Source: SVTX01 sp045538195 (GTDB lineage Bacteria; Bacillota; Clostridia; Oscillospirales; CAG-272). Taken from it: DNA of 56,594 bases. Made by a program: the position numbers and the translations under genes. A model generated the notes under the pieces. It did not search any database. It saw only the letters and a list, made by a program, of their open reading frames with translations, and had not been told where the DNA came from. The DNA lies in the NCBI GenBank assembly GCA_045538195.1, contig JAZSRA010000120.1, positions 1 to 56,594 on the forward strand, written 5' to 3'. Shown one piece after another: positions 34,515 to 44,700 of this stretch. The first letter of the stretch is position 1. Every line of letters starts with the position of its first letter.

Positions 34515-35885
34515 TTATATTTTGGGTAATCTTTCAAGAGCTATGGCGATCTCCTCGTCGGTGGGGCGGTAGTCCTGCATAACTCCGTTGTGGAACTTTT
34601 CGTAGGACATCATATCGAAGTAGCCTGTGCCGGTTAGACCGAAAACGATAGTCTTTTCTTCACCCGTCTTAGCACATTCCTTTGCAATATCAAGTGCTAC
34701 CTTAATAGCGTGGCTGCTTTCGGGGGCGGGGAGAATACCCTCAACGCGTGCAAATTCCTCTGCTGCCGCGAAAACCTCGGTCTGTTTGACGGAAATCGCC
34801 TCCATAAGGCCGTCGTCATAGAGCTGGGAGAGGGTGCTGCTCATTCCGTGATAGCGGAGACCTCCCGCGTGTGTGGGAGCGGGCATGAAGTTACTTCCCA
34901 AGGTGTACATTTTGGACAGAGGACAGACCATTCCCGTGTCGCAGTAGTCGTAGGCGTATTTTCCGCGTGTAAAGCTGGGACAGCTTTCGGGTTCGACGGC
35001 GATAATGCGATAGTCAGCCTCGCCGCGGATCTTTTCGCCCATAAAGGGAGCGATAAGACCGCCGAGATTGCTTCCGCCGCCCGCGCAACCGATGATAACG
35101 TCGGGCTTGATGCCGTATTTGTCGAGGGCGATCTTGGTCTCAAGACCGATGATAGATTGGTGAAGCATTACTTGATTCAGCACGCTTCCGAGAACGTAAC
35201 GGTAGCCCTCGGTGGAGGTCGCCTTTTCTACCGCCTCGGAAATGGCACATCCAAGGCTTCCGCCCGTGCCGGGATGCTCGGCGAGGATCTTGCGTCCTAC
35301 TTCGGTCTCATTCGAGGGGGAGGGAGTTACGCTCGCACCGTAGGTCCTCATGACCTCGCGGCGGTGTGGCTTCATTTCGTAGGAGCATTTTACCATGTAG
35401 ACCTTGCAGTCGAGTCCGAGATAGGAGCAAGCCATAGACAGAGCCGTACCCCACTGACCTGCGCCGGTCTCGGTCGTTACGCCCACAAGCCCTTGATTTT
35501 TCGCGTAATAAGCTTGAGCTATCGCCGAATTGAGCTTGTGGCTTCCGCTGGTATTGTTGCCCTCAAACTTGTAGTATATCTTGGCGGGGGTCTTCAGCTT
35601 TTCTTCAAGACAGTATGCCCTGACCAAAGGTGCGGGACGGTACATCTTATAAAAGCTTCTGATCTCCTCGGGAATTTCAAAATACGCCGTGGTGTCGTCA
35701 AGCTCCTGACGGATAAGCTCGTCGCAGAAGACGCCCGAAAGATCCTTTGCCGTCATAGGATTGTGGGTGACGGGATCAAGGAGAGGTGCGGGCTTGTTCT
35801 TCATATCCGCGCGGAGATTGTACCACGCTTTGGGCATCTCATTTTCTTCAATGTAAATCTTGTAAGGGATCTGTTTGTTTGACAT
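34515..35885 (-). CDS. trpB: Tryptophan synthase beta chain, TrpB2 type
   Basis: A 456-residue PLP enzyme joining indole and serine to tryptophan. The PLP lysine is K117 in NTSGSHKLNSAIAQAYY. TETGAGQWGTAL follows, and the phosphate-binding loop is GCAGGGSNLGG. Length, the extended N-terminus and HAGGLRYHGMSSTLSQL are typical of the TrpB2 subfamily, which often works without TrpA by salvaging indole. No trpA is nearby. The ATG at 35885 has GAGG 9 nt upstream; longer frames run into the T-box leader. Confidence 0.92.
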   Translation of the reverse strand: MSNKQIPYKIYIEENEMPKAWYNLRADMKNKPAPLLDPVTHNPMTAKDLSGVFCDELIRQELDDTTAYFEIPEEIRSFYKMYRPAPLVRAYCLEEKLKTPAKIYYKFEGNNTSGSHKLNSAIAQAYYAKNQGLVGVTTETGAGQWGTALSMACSYLGLDCKVYMVKCSYEMKPHRREVMRTYGASVTPSPSNETEVGRKILAEHPGTGGSLGCAISEAVEKATSTEGYRYVLGSVLNQVMLHQSIIGLETKIALDKYGIKPDVIIGCAGGGSNLGGLIAPFMGEKIRGEADYRIIAVEPESCPSFTRGKYAYDYCDTGMVCPLSKMYTLGSNFMPAPTHAGGLRYHGMSSTLSQLYDDGLMEAISVKQTEVFAAAEEFARVEGILPAPESSHAIKVALDIAKECAKTGEEKTIVFGLTGTGYFDMMSYEKFHNGVMQDYRPTDEEIAIALERLPKI

Positions 35886-35944
35886 AATTGTTGCCTCGCT
35901 TTCGTCGTTTTTTTGTGGTTGTTTGGGGTTCGGGATCTTAAAAA

Positions 35945-36272
35945 ACAAAAAATCCCCGTCCCGCGCTTTACTGCCGGGACAGGATCTTGCAAAAATTCCT
36001 GCGGTGCCACCCTGCTTGATGTAAAACATCCACTTTAAATATACTCGCGTCTCTTTATCGGATCGAATATACCGACTTTTTTTCACGGAGAGTCATCTCC
36101 GTCTCACATACTCGGCGCGCGACAAATTCGCTCGCTTTTCAGCTCGCCCTCGGAAGTCCATTCGGCAAAACGTTTTTCTCCGCATTCTCACCTGCCTGCG
36201 GCTCTCTGTGCAAAAAGAGGTCTGCGTACTTACTCTTCCTCAACGGTTTAACACTTTAATTCGATAAAATGT
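35945..36272 (-). ncRNA. T-box leader with tryptophan (UGG) specifier
   Basis: Leftward leader between the promoter and trpB2. The conserved T-box core AGGGTGGCACCGCA is at 36000-36013. The terminator hairpin GTCCCG/CGGGAC followed by a T-run is at 35945-35984. Stem I pairs GGAAG (near 36237) with CTTCC, leaving AATGGA on the 3' side of the specifier loop, so the specifier codon is UGG (complement of 36158-36160). Uncharged tRNA-Trp should stabilise the antiterminator and switch trpB2 on. Confidence 0.9.
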
Positions 36273-36278
36273 ATTAAT

Positions 36279-36307
36279 ATTATAGCACCTTGGGGCAATA
36301 TTGTCAA
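36279..36307 (-). promoter_or_regulatory. Sigma-A promoter of the T-box/trpB2 unit
   Basis: Leftward TTGACA (36302-36307) and TATAAT (36279-36284) with 17-bp spacing. Confidence 0.85.
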
Positions 36308-36688
36308 TAGTTTTTTGATTATTTGTGCTTATATTTTTTTATTCGGCTACTTTTGTTTCCGTGTATAGAAAATATCGCTTTGCCGGACGCTTTTTGAAGG
36401 AGATCTTGCAAATTTACAAGAGTGATGAACAATCATAGGGTGTTTTATATGTTATGTAGAAATGATTGGTCAAGTTGCCATTAAGTGGTTTAAGGTTTAT
36501 ACGTATGCGAAAAAATATGGCAAATAGTTAAAAATGTGGTAATTTGATATAAATTATTGGAATTTGTGGATGAAAAAGGGGCATTTACCCGATGATTTTC
36601 GATTAAAATTTCGATTTGTTGGTGATATTGCACAACAAGTGTTGGCGGTTTTGGGCAAATGTAACAAAATTGCCTTCGGGAGGTGATG
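36308..36688. other. AT-rich intergenic region between divergent units, nothing recognised
   Basis: About 380 bp with no ORF with a ribosome-binding site, no long repeat and no RNA motif that I can identify. Confidence 0.4.
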
Positions 36689-36717
36689 TTGACATTTTTG
36701 TCGAAGTGTGGTATAAT
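36689..36717 (+). promoter_or_regulatory. Sigma-A promoter of the YwaF-like/ABC cluster
   Basis: TTGACA (36689-36694) and TATAAT (36712-36717) with 17-bp spacing. A leader of about 150 nt follows before the ATG at 36872. Confidence 0.85.
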
Positions 36718-36871
36718 TACACGAATATCGCATAGCTGTGTCGCTCTTTGCAGAGGGCGTTTGCGTGGGCTTTAAAGTCTATCTTCACCTCAAAGTACCC
36801 ACCTTCATTTAATGTTATTAACGCGACACGCGCCCGACTTACCGAAAAGGTATTGTTATTTAGGAGACATT

Positions 36872-38299
36872 ATGTATCAAATAATGATTTTTTTGTGCGG
36901 AGGACTTATTGCCGCGCTTGTTCTGTGGCAGTTTGGGAAAAAGGATGACACGCGCCACAAGCTGCTTAAATTTATTACGGTAGTTTTTTGCACGGTAGGA
37001 TTTTTTAGGTTTTTTCTTTCCGACTCTATATTACTCGTTATCAACGGCGGATGGTACGAGGGTGTCTATTACGAACGCACCGACTTTTTCCACATGATCC
37101 TGCGTTGGGGATATTATACCAACTATGCTGTGTTGCCTGTTGCCGTGTTCTGTAAGAGCCGACTGTTTAAAAACGTGGCGGGTTATTTTTCCTTCCCGTT
37201 TACCGTGATTTCCACTGTGTTCTTTGACGATTTTATGGCATATTTCCTTTCACCTGAGGGAAAGGGGTATCATCTTGATCCGACATTCAGATACGTGTAT
37301 TTCGCTCTTGAGCTTGCGTTGGCGTTTATGATACCGATTATATTACACATCGGGGATCGACACGTCTTTAATTTTAAGGACGGCAAGGAGTGGAGAAACT
37401 ACGTAATAGGTCTGCCCGCTATTGTGCTTGCGACTACTCCTGTATATATTATTCAATCAATTATAGGAACCGACGTGAAGATACCCAAGTGGGGAAGCAC
37501 CTATCATCTGGTGTGGATAGTCGTGACCGTGGCTATAACGTTGGCTTTGTATTATCTGTTTCGCTTCCGCAGCTATGAGGAGCGGTATGCGCTTTGTCTT
37601 TTCCTTATTTTGGTGTTGTTCTTCCATTATAATTCTATTTATTTGATGGGATTGACGCTGAAGCGTCTGCCCTTCCAGCTGTGTAATTTCGCGGCGTATA
37701 TGTTCCTTGTGGCGTTCATATTCAAATGGAAGAAAATGTTCCATTTCTGCTTTTTGGCAAATATAGTGGGAACCGTATTCGCCATAGTTGCCCCCGACTT
37801 TGGCGTTGGTCGTTTTGGATTTTGGAATACGCATTTCCTTTTCCAGCATTCATACGTGCTTATAGTCCCCGCGCTTTGTATGGGACTCAGACTCTTCCCG
37901 CGTCTGACCAAGAAAAGCATTTTATATTATTTCGTGGGCTTTACCGCTTATATAAGCTTCTGCTACGTTCTGGGAACGGTGCTCAACGGCTATCAGGACA
38001 TTACGGGCGAGACGGTAAACTATTTCTATTTATTTGATTTTGATATAGCTTTCGACTATTTCCCGTTCTTGAAATTTGTTGAGAATTACTATTTTGAGTT
38101 CGGACGGTTTATTGTGTATCCCCTTGTATTTGTCTTCGTGTACGTTGGATTTTCGGCTTTGAGTATGCTGTTCTTCCTTGCGGTAAAATGGCTTTACAAG
38201 TACGAGGACGATACCCTTGATCTTCGTCGTTCGGCAATAGATCTGTGGGAGAAGCTCACAAAGAAAGAGTCAAAGCTGCCCAAGCATTACATTGATTAA
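36872..38299 (+). CDS. Polytopic membrane protein, YwaF/TMEM164-like
   Basis: A 475-residue membrane protein with about 10-12 hydrophobic helices. LTLKRLPFQLCNFAAYMFL and TVFAIVAPDFGVGRFGF, followed by HFLFQHSYVLIVPALCM, resemble the TIGR02206/YwaF-TMEM164 core, in which a Cys-containing PLQLC motif, a Pro-Asp and a His are conserved. Its biochemical role in bacteria is unknown. AGGAGA lies before the ATG at 36872. It is the first gene of a cluster with an ABC transporter and two BIG2 proteins. Confidence 0.65.
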   Translation: MYQIMIFLCGGLIAALVLWQFGKKDDTRHKLLKFITVVFCTVGFFRFFLSDSILLVINGGWYEGVYYERTDFFHMILRWGYYTNYAVLPVAVFCKSRLFKNVAGYFSFPFTVISTVFFDDFMAYFLSPEGKGYHLDPTFRYVYFALELALAFMIPIILHIGDRHVFNFKDGKEWRNYVIGLPAIVLATTPVYIIQSIIGTDVKIPKWGSTYHLVWIVVTVAITLALYYLFRFRSYEERYALCLFLILVLFFHYNSIYLMGLTLKRLPFQLCNFAAYMFLVAFIFKWKKMFHFCFLANIVGTVFAIVAPDFGVGRFGFWNTHFLFQHSYVLIVPALCMGLRLFPRLTKKSILYYFVGFTAYISFCYVLGTVLNGYQDITGETVNYFYLFDFDIAFDYFPFLKFVENYYFEFGRFIVYPLVFVFVYVGFSALSMLFFLAVKWLYKYEDDTLDLRRSAIDLWEKLTKKESKLPKHYID

Positions 38300-38313
38300 A
38301 AGGAGACTCTCAG

Positions 38314-39042
38314 ATGTTAGAGATCAATAACCTTACCAAAAGCTACGGAAACTCTGCGGTAAACGCCGTAGAGGATCTGTCATTTTCCTTGAAATCCGGT
38401 GAGATATACGGATTTTTGGGCCCTAACGGCGCGGGTAAGAGTACAACTATTAAGTGTCTGGTCGGCATATATCCCTTTCAGCACGGCGATATACTGATAG
38501 ACGGTGTTTCTATAAAGACCGATCCCCTTAAAGCAAAGATGAACGTAGGATACGTTTCGGATAACCACGCGGTTTTCGAAAGGCTTACGGGACAGGAATA
38601 CGTCAATCATATAGCAAATCTCTATCACGTTGAACCCGAGCTTGCTCGTGAGAGGACAGAGAGATTGCTTGAAATATTTAAGCTTAAAGCTGCCTTCAAT
38701 AACCCCATCAAGAGCTATTCTCACGGAATGAAGCAAAAGATCTCGGTTATAGCGGCGCTTGTTCACAATCCCAAGCTCTGGGTGCTTGACGAGCCGCTTA
38801 CGGGACTTGACCCTCAAAGCTCGTATCAGCTCAAGCAGGTAATGAAGCAGCATGCCGCAGAGGGAAACACGGTTTTCTTCAGCACTCATATTCTTGACGT
38901 CGTTGAAAATCTCTGCGACCGTTGCTGTATCATCAAAGGCGGAAAGCTTCAAGGGGTTTACGACATCCAAGCGCTTAAGAGCAGCGGTCAGTCGCTTGAA
39001 CGAATATTTATGGAAGTTATCGGCGAGATCGAAGAGGTGTGA
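38314..39042 (+). CDS. ABC transporter ATP-binding protein
   Basis: A 242-residue ATPase with Walker A GPNGAGKSTT, a YSHGMKQKISV signature, Walker B LWVLDEPLTGLDP and switch-His FFSTHILDVV. It is of the ABC-2 exporter type (NatA/CcmA-like). AGGAG precedes the ATG, and the stop is 3 nt before the permease start, so both are one functional pair. Confidence 0.93.
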   Translation: MLEINNLTKSYGNSAVNAVEDLSFSLKSGEIYGFLGPNGAGKSTTIKCLVGIYPFQHGDILIDGVSIKTDPLKAKMNVGYVSDNHAVFERLTGQEYVNHIANLYHVEPELARERTERLLEIFKLKAAFNNPIKSYSHGMKQKISVIAALVHNPKLWVLDEPLTGLDPQSSYQLKQVMKQHAAEGNTVFFSTHILDVVENLCDRCCIIKGGKLQGVYDIQALKSSGQSLERIFMEVIGEIEEV

Positions 39043-39045
39043 CGA

Positions 39046-40647
39046 ATGAAAAACATTTTGTCGCTCTTGAAAATGCAGCTTGATAACAAGACAGACATAC
39101 TGAAGGCGGCGTCTCCCAAGACTATGATACCTGCGTTACTGAAAGCGGTGCTTATCATTCTGGCCGAGACGCTGGTGGTAAGCTTCGGTCTTTCAAGAGT
39201 ATTTAATCTCGGCTTTGCTATCAACGCGGAGTTGTTGGGATTGGTGCTTTTGTTTACTCAACTGCTTTCCTTGGTATTTGCCGTAGGAAACGTAATAAAC
39301 ACGTTGTATCTGTGTAGAGATAACGAAATGCTGATCTGCTTGCCCGTAACGCCCAATCAGCTTTTTATATCCAAGCTGCTTATGATATATATCAGAGAGA
39401 TCGCGGTAAACGCGACTATCACTCTGCCTATATTTATCACACTGGGCTCTTTTTCCAAGCCCGATATATGCTTCTATCTGTCTCTGCCGATCCTCACCCT
39501 GCTTCTGCCCATATTGCCCATCGTCGTGGCAGCGTTTATAAGTATGCCCGTTATGGGTGTCATCAAATTTTTGAAAAGACACACGCTTTTGTCGATTGTA
39601 GTGATATTCGGACTTGTCAGCGTTTGCCTTTGGGGCTATATATCTATTATCGGCAGTATAGCGAGCGAGTTCAATATAGCGGACAAACAGCTCGAGACGG
39701 TCCTTGAGACCAACGCGATCATCGCGGAAATCGGAAAGAACATTCCGCTTTATTTCCAGCTTGGCAAAGCTATGCTGAGCTTCAATTTGTGGTACTGGTT
39801 CCCGATTTTTATGGTGCTTTGCGCCGTTGTTTCGGTTGTGGCGGTACTGTTTACCAGACGTTTGTTCTTCAAGGTGGCTATGTCCAGTCTGGAGAACACG
39901 ATAAAAGTAAAGTCAAAGATAAAAAAATTCAAAAAGAAAAGCCGATTCGCAAGCCTTTTCCAAAAGGAGCTTTTTTGCGTATTCCGTTCCAGCACCGAGA
40001 TATTCGAATATTTTCTGTTCACTATTCTGATGCCTTTTATCGTATTTTCTTACGATAGGCTTCTGATGACTATAACGGTCAATCAGGCGGGCATCAATAT
40101 GATAGCGGGAGCGCACGTTATGGTCGTTGCCATACTTGCCATGCTTTCCAATATCTCGTCTGCTTCCGCGGTCTCGCGTGACGGAAGCAATTTCCACACG
40201 TCCAAGACTATTCCAGTAGACTTTTTTACCCAGATGTTCGTTAAATTTTCGTTCAACGCGGTATTTACCGTGGGAGCTATAATTTTGACGGCTATTGTGT
40301 CGTTGTTCATCTATCCCGCATGGCAGATAGCTCTGGGAAGTATTGCGGTGGCTTTCGCGGCGGTGGGACATATCGCCTATTGCATCGGTTGTGATATAAA
40401 GAATCCCACCATAAGCGCTCAGGGAGACGAGGAGGCGTCCACGGTCAGTAAGAGTACTACCAAATGCCTCATAGTCGGACTTCTCTTGGGCTTTGCGCTG
40501 GGAATGATAGTGATACTTATGTCGGCACACGAAAACGCGGTGCTACCCTATCTTATAATAATAGGCATCTCGTTCTTGTTCATGGTCAACCGAATAGTTA
40601 ATCTCATTTTGAGAATAAACCACAATTACGATAAAATAGAAATGTGA
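39046..40647 (+). CDS. ABC-2-like permease
   Basis: A 533-residue membrane protein with about 11-12 helices in two halves separated by a basic cytoplasmic loop (KVKSKIKKFKKKSR). It is predicted to pair with the ATPase encoded immediately upstream. Permeases of this length with an internal duplication resemble putative exporters of antimicrobial or surface molecules. The substrate is unknown, but the downstream BIG2 surface proteins could be functionally linked. Confidence 0.75.
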   Translation: MKNILSLLKMQLDNKTDILKAASPKTMIPALLKAVLIILAETLVVSFGLSRVFNLGFAINAELLGLVLLFTQLLSLVFAVGNVINTLYLCRDNEMLICLPVTPNQLFISKLLMIYIREIAVNATITLPIFITLGSFSKPDICFYLSLPILTLLLPILPIVVAAFISMPVMGVIKFLKRHTLLSIVVIFGLVSVCLWGYISIIGSIASEFNIADKQLETVLETNAIIAEIGKNIPLYFQLGKAMLSFNLWYWFPIFMVLCAVVSVVAVLFTRRLFFKVAMSSLENTIKVKSKIKKFKKKSRFASLFQKELFCVFRSSTEIFEYFLFTILMPFIVFSYDRLLMTITVNQAGINMIAGAHVMVVAILAMLSNISSASAVSRDGSNFHTSKTIPVDFFTQMFVKFSFNAVFTVGAIILTAIVSLFIYPAWQIALGSIAVAFAAVGHIAYCIGCDIKNPTISAQGDEEASTVSKSTTKCLIVGLLLGFALGMIVILMSAHENAVLPYLIIIGISFLFMVNRIVNLILRINHNYDKIEM

Positions 40648-40721
40648 TTTGTGTTTATAAGAGATCCGGCGAGTGCTTTGCAGTGTCGCTCGAGATCTGT
40701 TAGAAAGGTAATAACCGTAGT

Positions 40722-41675
40722 ATGAAAAAAACCATATTGATAATCCTTGCGGTCCTGCCGATAGTTCTTCTTGTGGTGATCGCCTTTGCGGGACAGATAT
40801 TGGCTCTCTACCAGTATATATCCGTGGAAAAAGTTGAGTTTGTAGACCGCTTGAACAACGTCTACGATTCCGAGACCACCTTTACCGTAGAGCAGGGAAA
40901 GAGCAAGGAAACTATAATAAATATATATCCAAAGCTGTCGACAAACCAGAACGTCACCTATACCTCTCAGGACGAATCTGTCTGTACGGTAGATGAGAAC
41001 GGAGTTATCACGGGAGTGCATTGGGGTTATACTACCGTCACGGTAAAGACCGAGGACGGAGGACGAACGGCAATTCTTAACGTGGAGGTGACGGCAAAGG
41101 TTCCGTTTGCCGTATATCTTTCGGAAGAAACCTTGTCTTTGAAGGTGGGCCAGAGCCATATCCTTGAAGCTGAAGTCGACGCGCCTGTCGCAGTAAATAA
41201 AAGCGTTAAATATTCGTCCGACGATCCAAGTGTCGTAACGGTAGATGCCAACGGTAAGCTTGTAGCACGATCCGAGGGTACGGCTACTATTACCGCGACC
41301 ACCGTTAGCGGCGAAAAGACCGACACCTGCGTCGTTGAGGTGGTAGAAGGAACACTTCCGATATATTTTGATCTTGAGAATTATCCGGGTGTTGAGAAAA
41401 ACTCGGAGGATATATACGTTTGTACTCAAAACGCGATCGATCTGCGATCTGTTTTGAAGACCGAGGAGGGAATAGACCCTGATAGCGTAGTGATCAAGAT
41501 AACGTCGGGAATGATGGCGGGATCTGGAGAAAACGCAGCCGTAAGAGCTACGCTTGAGGACGGTGTACTTACTCTCTATCTGGAGGGATTGGTAACTGTA
41601 AAAGCCTTTGTTGGCGACGAGAATTCACCCACCCATCAGATAGAATATAAGTTTGGACTTGCCGCAAGCAACTGA
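40722..41675 (+). CDS. Membrane-anchored BIG2-domain protein
   Basis: A 317-residue protein with an N-terminal signal anchor (about 3-27, TILIILAVLPIVLLVVIAFAG) and two bacterial Ig-like (BIG2) domains. One contains VTYTSQDESVCTVDENGVITG, the other VKYSSDDPSVVTVDANGKL; both end in a VTVK/ITATT strand. The C-terminal 100 residues are unassigned. It is an extracytoplasmic surface protein encoded between the ABC permease and a giant BIG2-like lipoprotein. Confidence 0.85.
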   Translation: MKKTILIILAVLPIVLLVVIAFAGQILALYQYISVEKVEFVDRLNNVYDSETTFTVEQGKSKETIINIYPKLSTNQNVTYTSQDESVCTVDENGVITGVHWGYTTVTVKTEDGGRTAILNVEVTAKVPFAVYLSEETLSLKVGQSHILEAEVDAPVAVNKSVKYSSDDPSVVTVDANGKLVARSEGTATITATTVSGEKTDTCVVEVVEGTLPIYFDLENYPGVEKNSEDIYVCTQNAIDLRSVLKTEEGIDPDSVVIKITSGMMAGSGENAAVRATLEDGVLTLYLEGLVTVKAFVGDENSPTHQIEYKFGLAASN

Positions 41676-41754
41676 AAATTACGAGCATCGGCTCTTTATA
41701 TAAATAATTCAACCGAACAAAGCAAAAAAAGCAAAACCAAAAAGGAGATGTACT

Positions 41755-44700
41755 ATGAAAGCAGTATTTAAGAGGATATTTATCCTCATGATTACGTTTG
41801 CAATACTTGTTTCCTGTTTTGCTGCCTGTGATACCAACAATTCCGGTAACAACGGCACAGAAACAGAAGACACATCTACAGATCAACCCGGCAGCGAAGA
41901 AAAAGTGACTTATACACTTGATCTTAGTGCCGACAAAGCAACAGCGCAGAGAGGAGACACGGTAACGCTTACCGCTGTTCTCAAGGCAGAAGGACAAGAG
42001 GATATTCCCTCTGAAGATACGGAGTTTATTCTTGTAAACGGTTCGGAGTATGCGACCGTTGCAGATAATATTCTTACTGTTCTTAACACTGCTCCCGACG
42101 GGGCGATCATTACGGTCCAAGCGAAGGAAGGAGCTTCCTATTCCAACACCGTAACTATCAAGATCAGCGTACCTTTAAATTCTATCGCAATTTCTGCGTC
42201 TACCGCAAGCGTGACCGCAGGACAGAGCGTTGCAATTACAAAAGTTTGCGATCCTACAGATGCGACTCAGCCAATAAGCTGGAGCATTATCGAGGGCGCA
42301 GATATCGCTGCTATGGCAGGTGACGTGCTTATGATCAGCGCTGAGGCAGAGATCGGAGCCGTTATCAAACTCAAAGCGGTTTCGGGCGACGTGGAAAGTA
42401 ACGAGCTTACCTTCACCGTAAGATCCTCGGTTGAGGATGTCAAGGCTGAGAGTGTTACTATCAGCGCCGAGGTTCAAAACCTGTTTGCAGGTCAGAGTGT
42501 CATTATAAATAGCGCGGTTAAGCCTGCAAATACGACAGATAGCGTAACTCTCACTATTACCGAAGGTACAGACTTTGCAAACATAGTCGGAAACGTGCTT
42601 GTTGTCAATGGTAATGCGACCGTAGGAACAGTTATAAAGGTCAAGGCGGTTGCGGGAGACGTCGAAAGCAACGAACTCGTATTTACTGTAAGAGACAACA
42701 AGGTTGCAGTAGAGTCTATCACTATCTATTCCAACAACCTCACTCCCCTTAAAGGTCAGAGTGTTGCGATCAGTAAGCAAGTAGAACCTGCTAACGCCAC
42801 CGAGAAGGTCACTTGGGTCTTCGTTGAGGGAGACGATAAGGCAGAAATGATCGGTGACGTGCTTGTTATCAGTGATAACGCAGTTGAAGGCGATGTGATC
42901 AAGGTCAAGGCGACTGCCGGTGAACTTGAAAGTAACGTTCTTGAATTTACCGTCAAATCTTCCGAGGTCAAGATCAACAAGATTACTCTTTCCGCAGATT
43001 ACTTCAATCTTCTCGCGGGTCAGAGTATGATAATCAAGAGTACCTTTGAACCCACTGATGCTACCGAGGACGTAACCCTTACCATTACCGAAGGAAGTGA
43101 TTACGCGGATATTTCCGGCAATGTTCTTGTCGTAAGAGCGAACGCTCCTGCAGGCGCGGTTATTAAGGTTGTCGCAAAGTCTAAATCCGCTAACAGTAAC
43201 GAGCTTGTCTTTACTGTAAGAGGTACCAGCAAGCCCGCAGAGAAGGTAGAGATCTCGGCTGAGAATACCACTCCTATCGCGGGACACAGCGTTGTTATTA
43301 ATTATACCATTACCCCTGAGGATACGACGGATAAGCTTACGTGGGTCATTACCAAGGGCCAAGATATTGCCTCTATGTCAGGAAACGTTCTCGTTGTGAG
43401 TGCGTCTGCCGAGAAGGGTTCAGAGATCAAGGTCAAGGCGGTTGTAGGCAACGTGGAAAGCGAGGAGCTTACCTTTACCGTAAGACCCGCAGTTGAGGAA
43501 ATCAAGGTCGAAAGCATTAGAATAACCGCTAATACCGCAGTTCTTGCCGGTCAGGCGGTCGTCATCAATAAGATAGTTAACCCCACAGACGCTAACCAGC
43601 CTGTCCTGTGGCAGATCACCGAGGGAGTAAACTACGCAACCATTAACGGTGACGCTCTTATGGTCAGCTCCAATGCAAGCACAGGCGCGATCATTAAGGT
43701 CAAGGCTGTTGCGGGAGACGTTGAAAGTAACGAGCTTACCTTTGTTGTACAGCCCTCCAAGGAGGAGGTAAACGCATCTAAGTTCTACATAGACCTGTCG
43801 GCTGACAGCCTCCGTCTTGATAAGAAGGGATCTACTGCGATCCCCGTGCTTGTCGCCGAGGTTTATAATTACAATTATCAGAAGGTTACCGATAAGGAGC
43901 TTGAATTCAGACTTCTCTCGGGTTCGGAATATCTTACAATTTCCGCGGGTGAGTCAAGCTGCTCCTTCATCGACCTTAAAGGTCACGGTACCGCGGTAGT
44001 TGAAGTCAGAATTAAGGACACGGATATAGTCGCTACCGCGACGATCGACGTAATAGTTCCTCCCGATGCGATAGTTCTTCCCGGGGCATTTGCTGAGAGA
44101 AACGATATCGAGTATTCCTTCTCTATGATAGATCATACGATCACGGGTACGAACGGAAACGTCGTTAAGGTTGCAGGCGAGGCTAAATTGCCCTTCGCAC
44201 CCACGGTTCGCGGCGTGGGCAAGGTTTGTCAGGATCTTACGTTCAGTTTCCGTCACGAGACCGGTGCGACCGGTGACGATGTTGCCGTATATGAGAACGG
44301 AGCGATCACCTTCAAGAAGACAGGTAAGGTCACAGTTACCGTAAGCTCTGCTTCGGGAAGTAAGATCGAGGCTGCTACGTCCTACACCTTCAACATCAAC
44401 GAGGGATATAACGTAAATACCTTTGAAGAGCTTTGGCTTGTTGTTAGAAACGACCAGTACAATGGACAGCAGATCAACCTTGTCGTTCTCGAAAAGCCTG
44501 ATGGCAGCGCAAATAATTACAATTACGGCTACGACCTTGTTCCTTTGGTTGCACTGAAGGCAAAGGCAGATCAGACGATCGACGAGATACTCCGCGGTCC
44601 CAATGAAGTTCCTGCTATGACTAACAACCGTATCCAGGCGGTCAACAAGAGCCTTTACATCAACGGAAATAACCATAAGATCGACGTTTCCCAGATGCGT

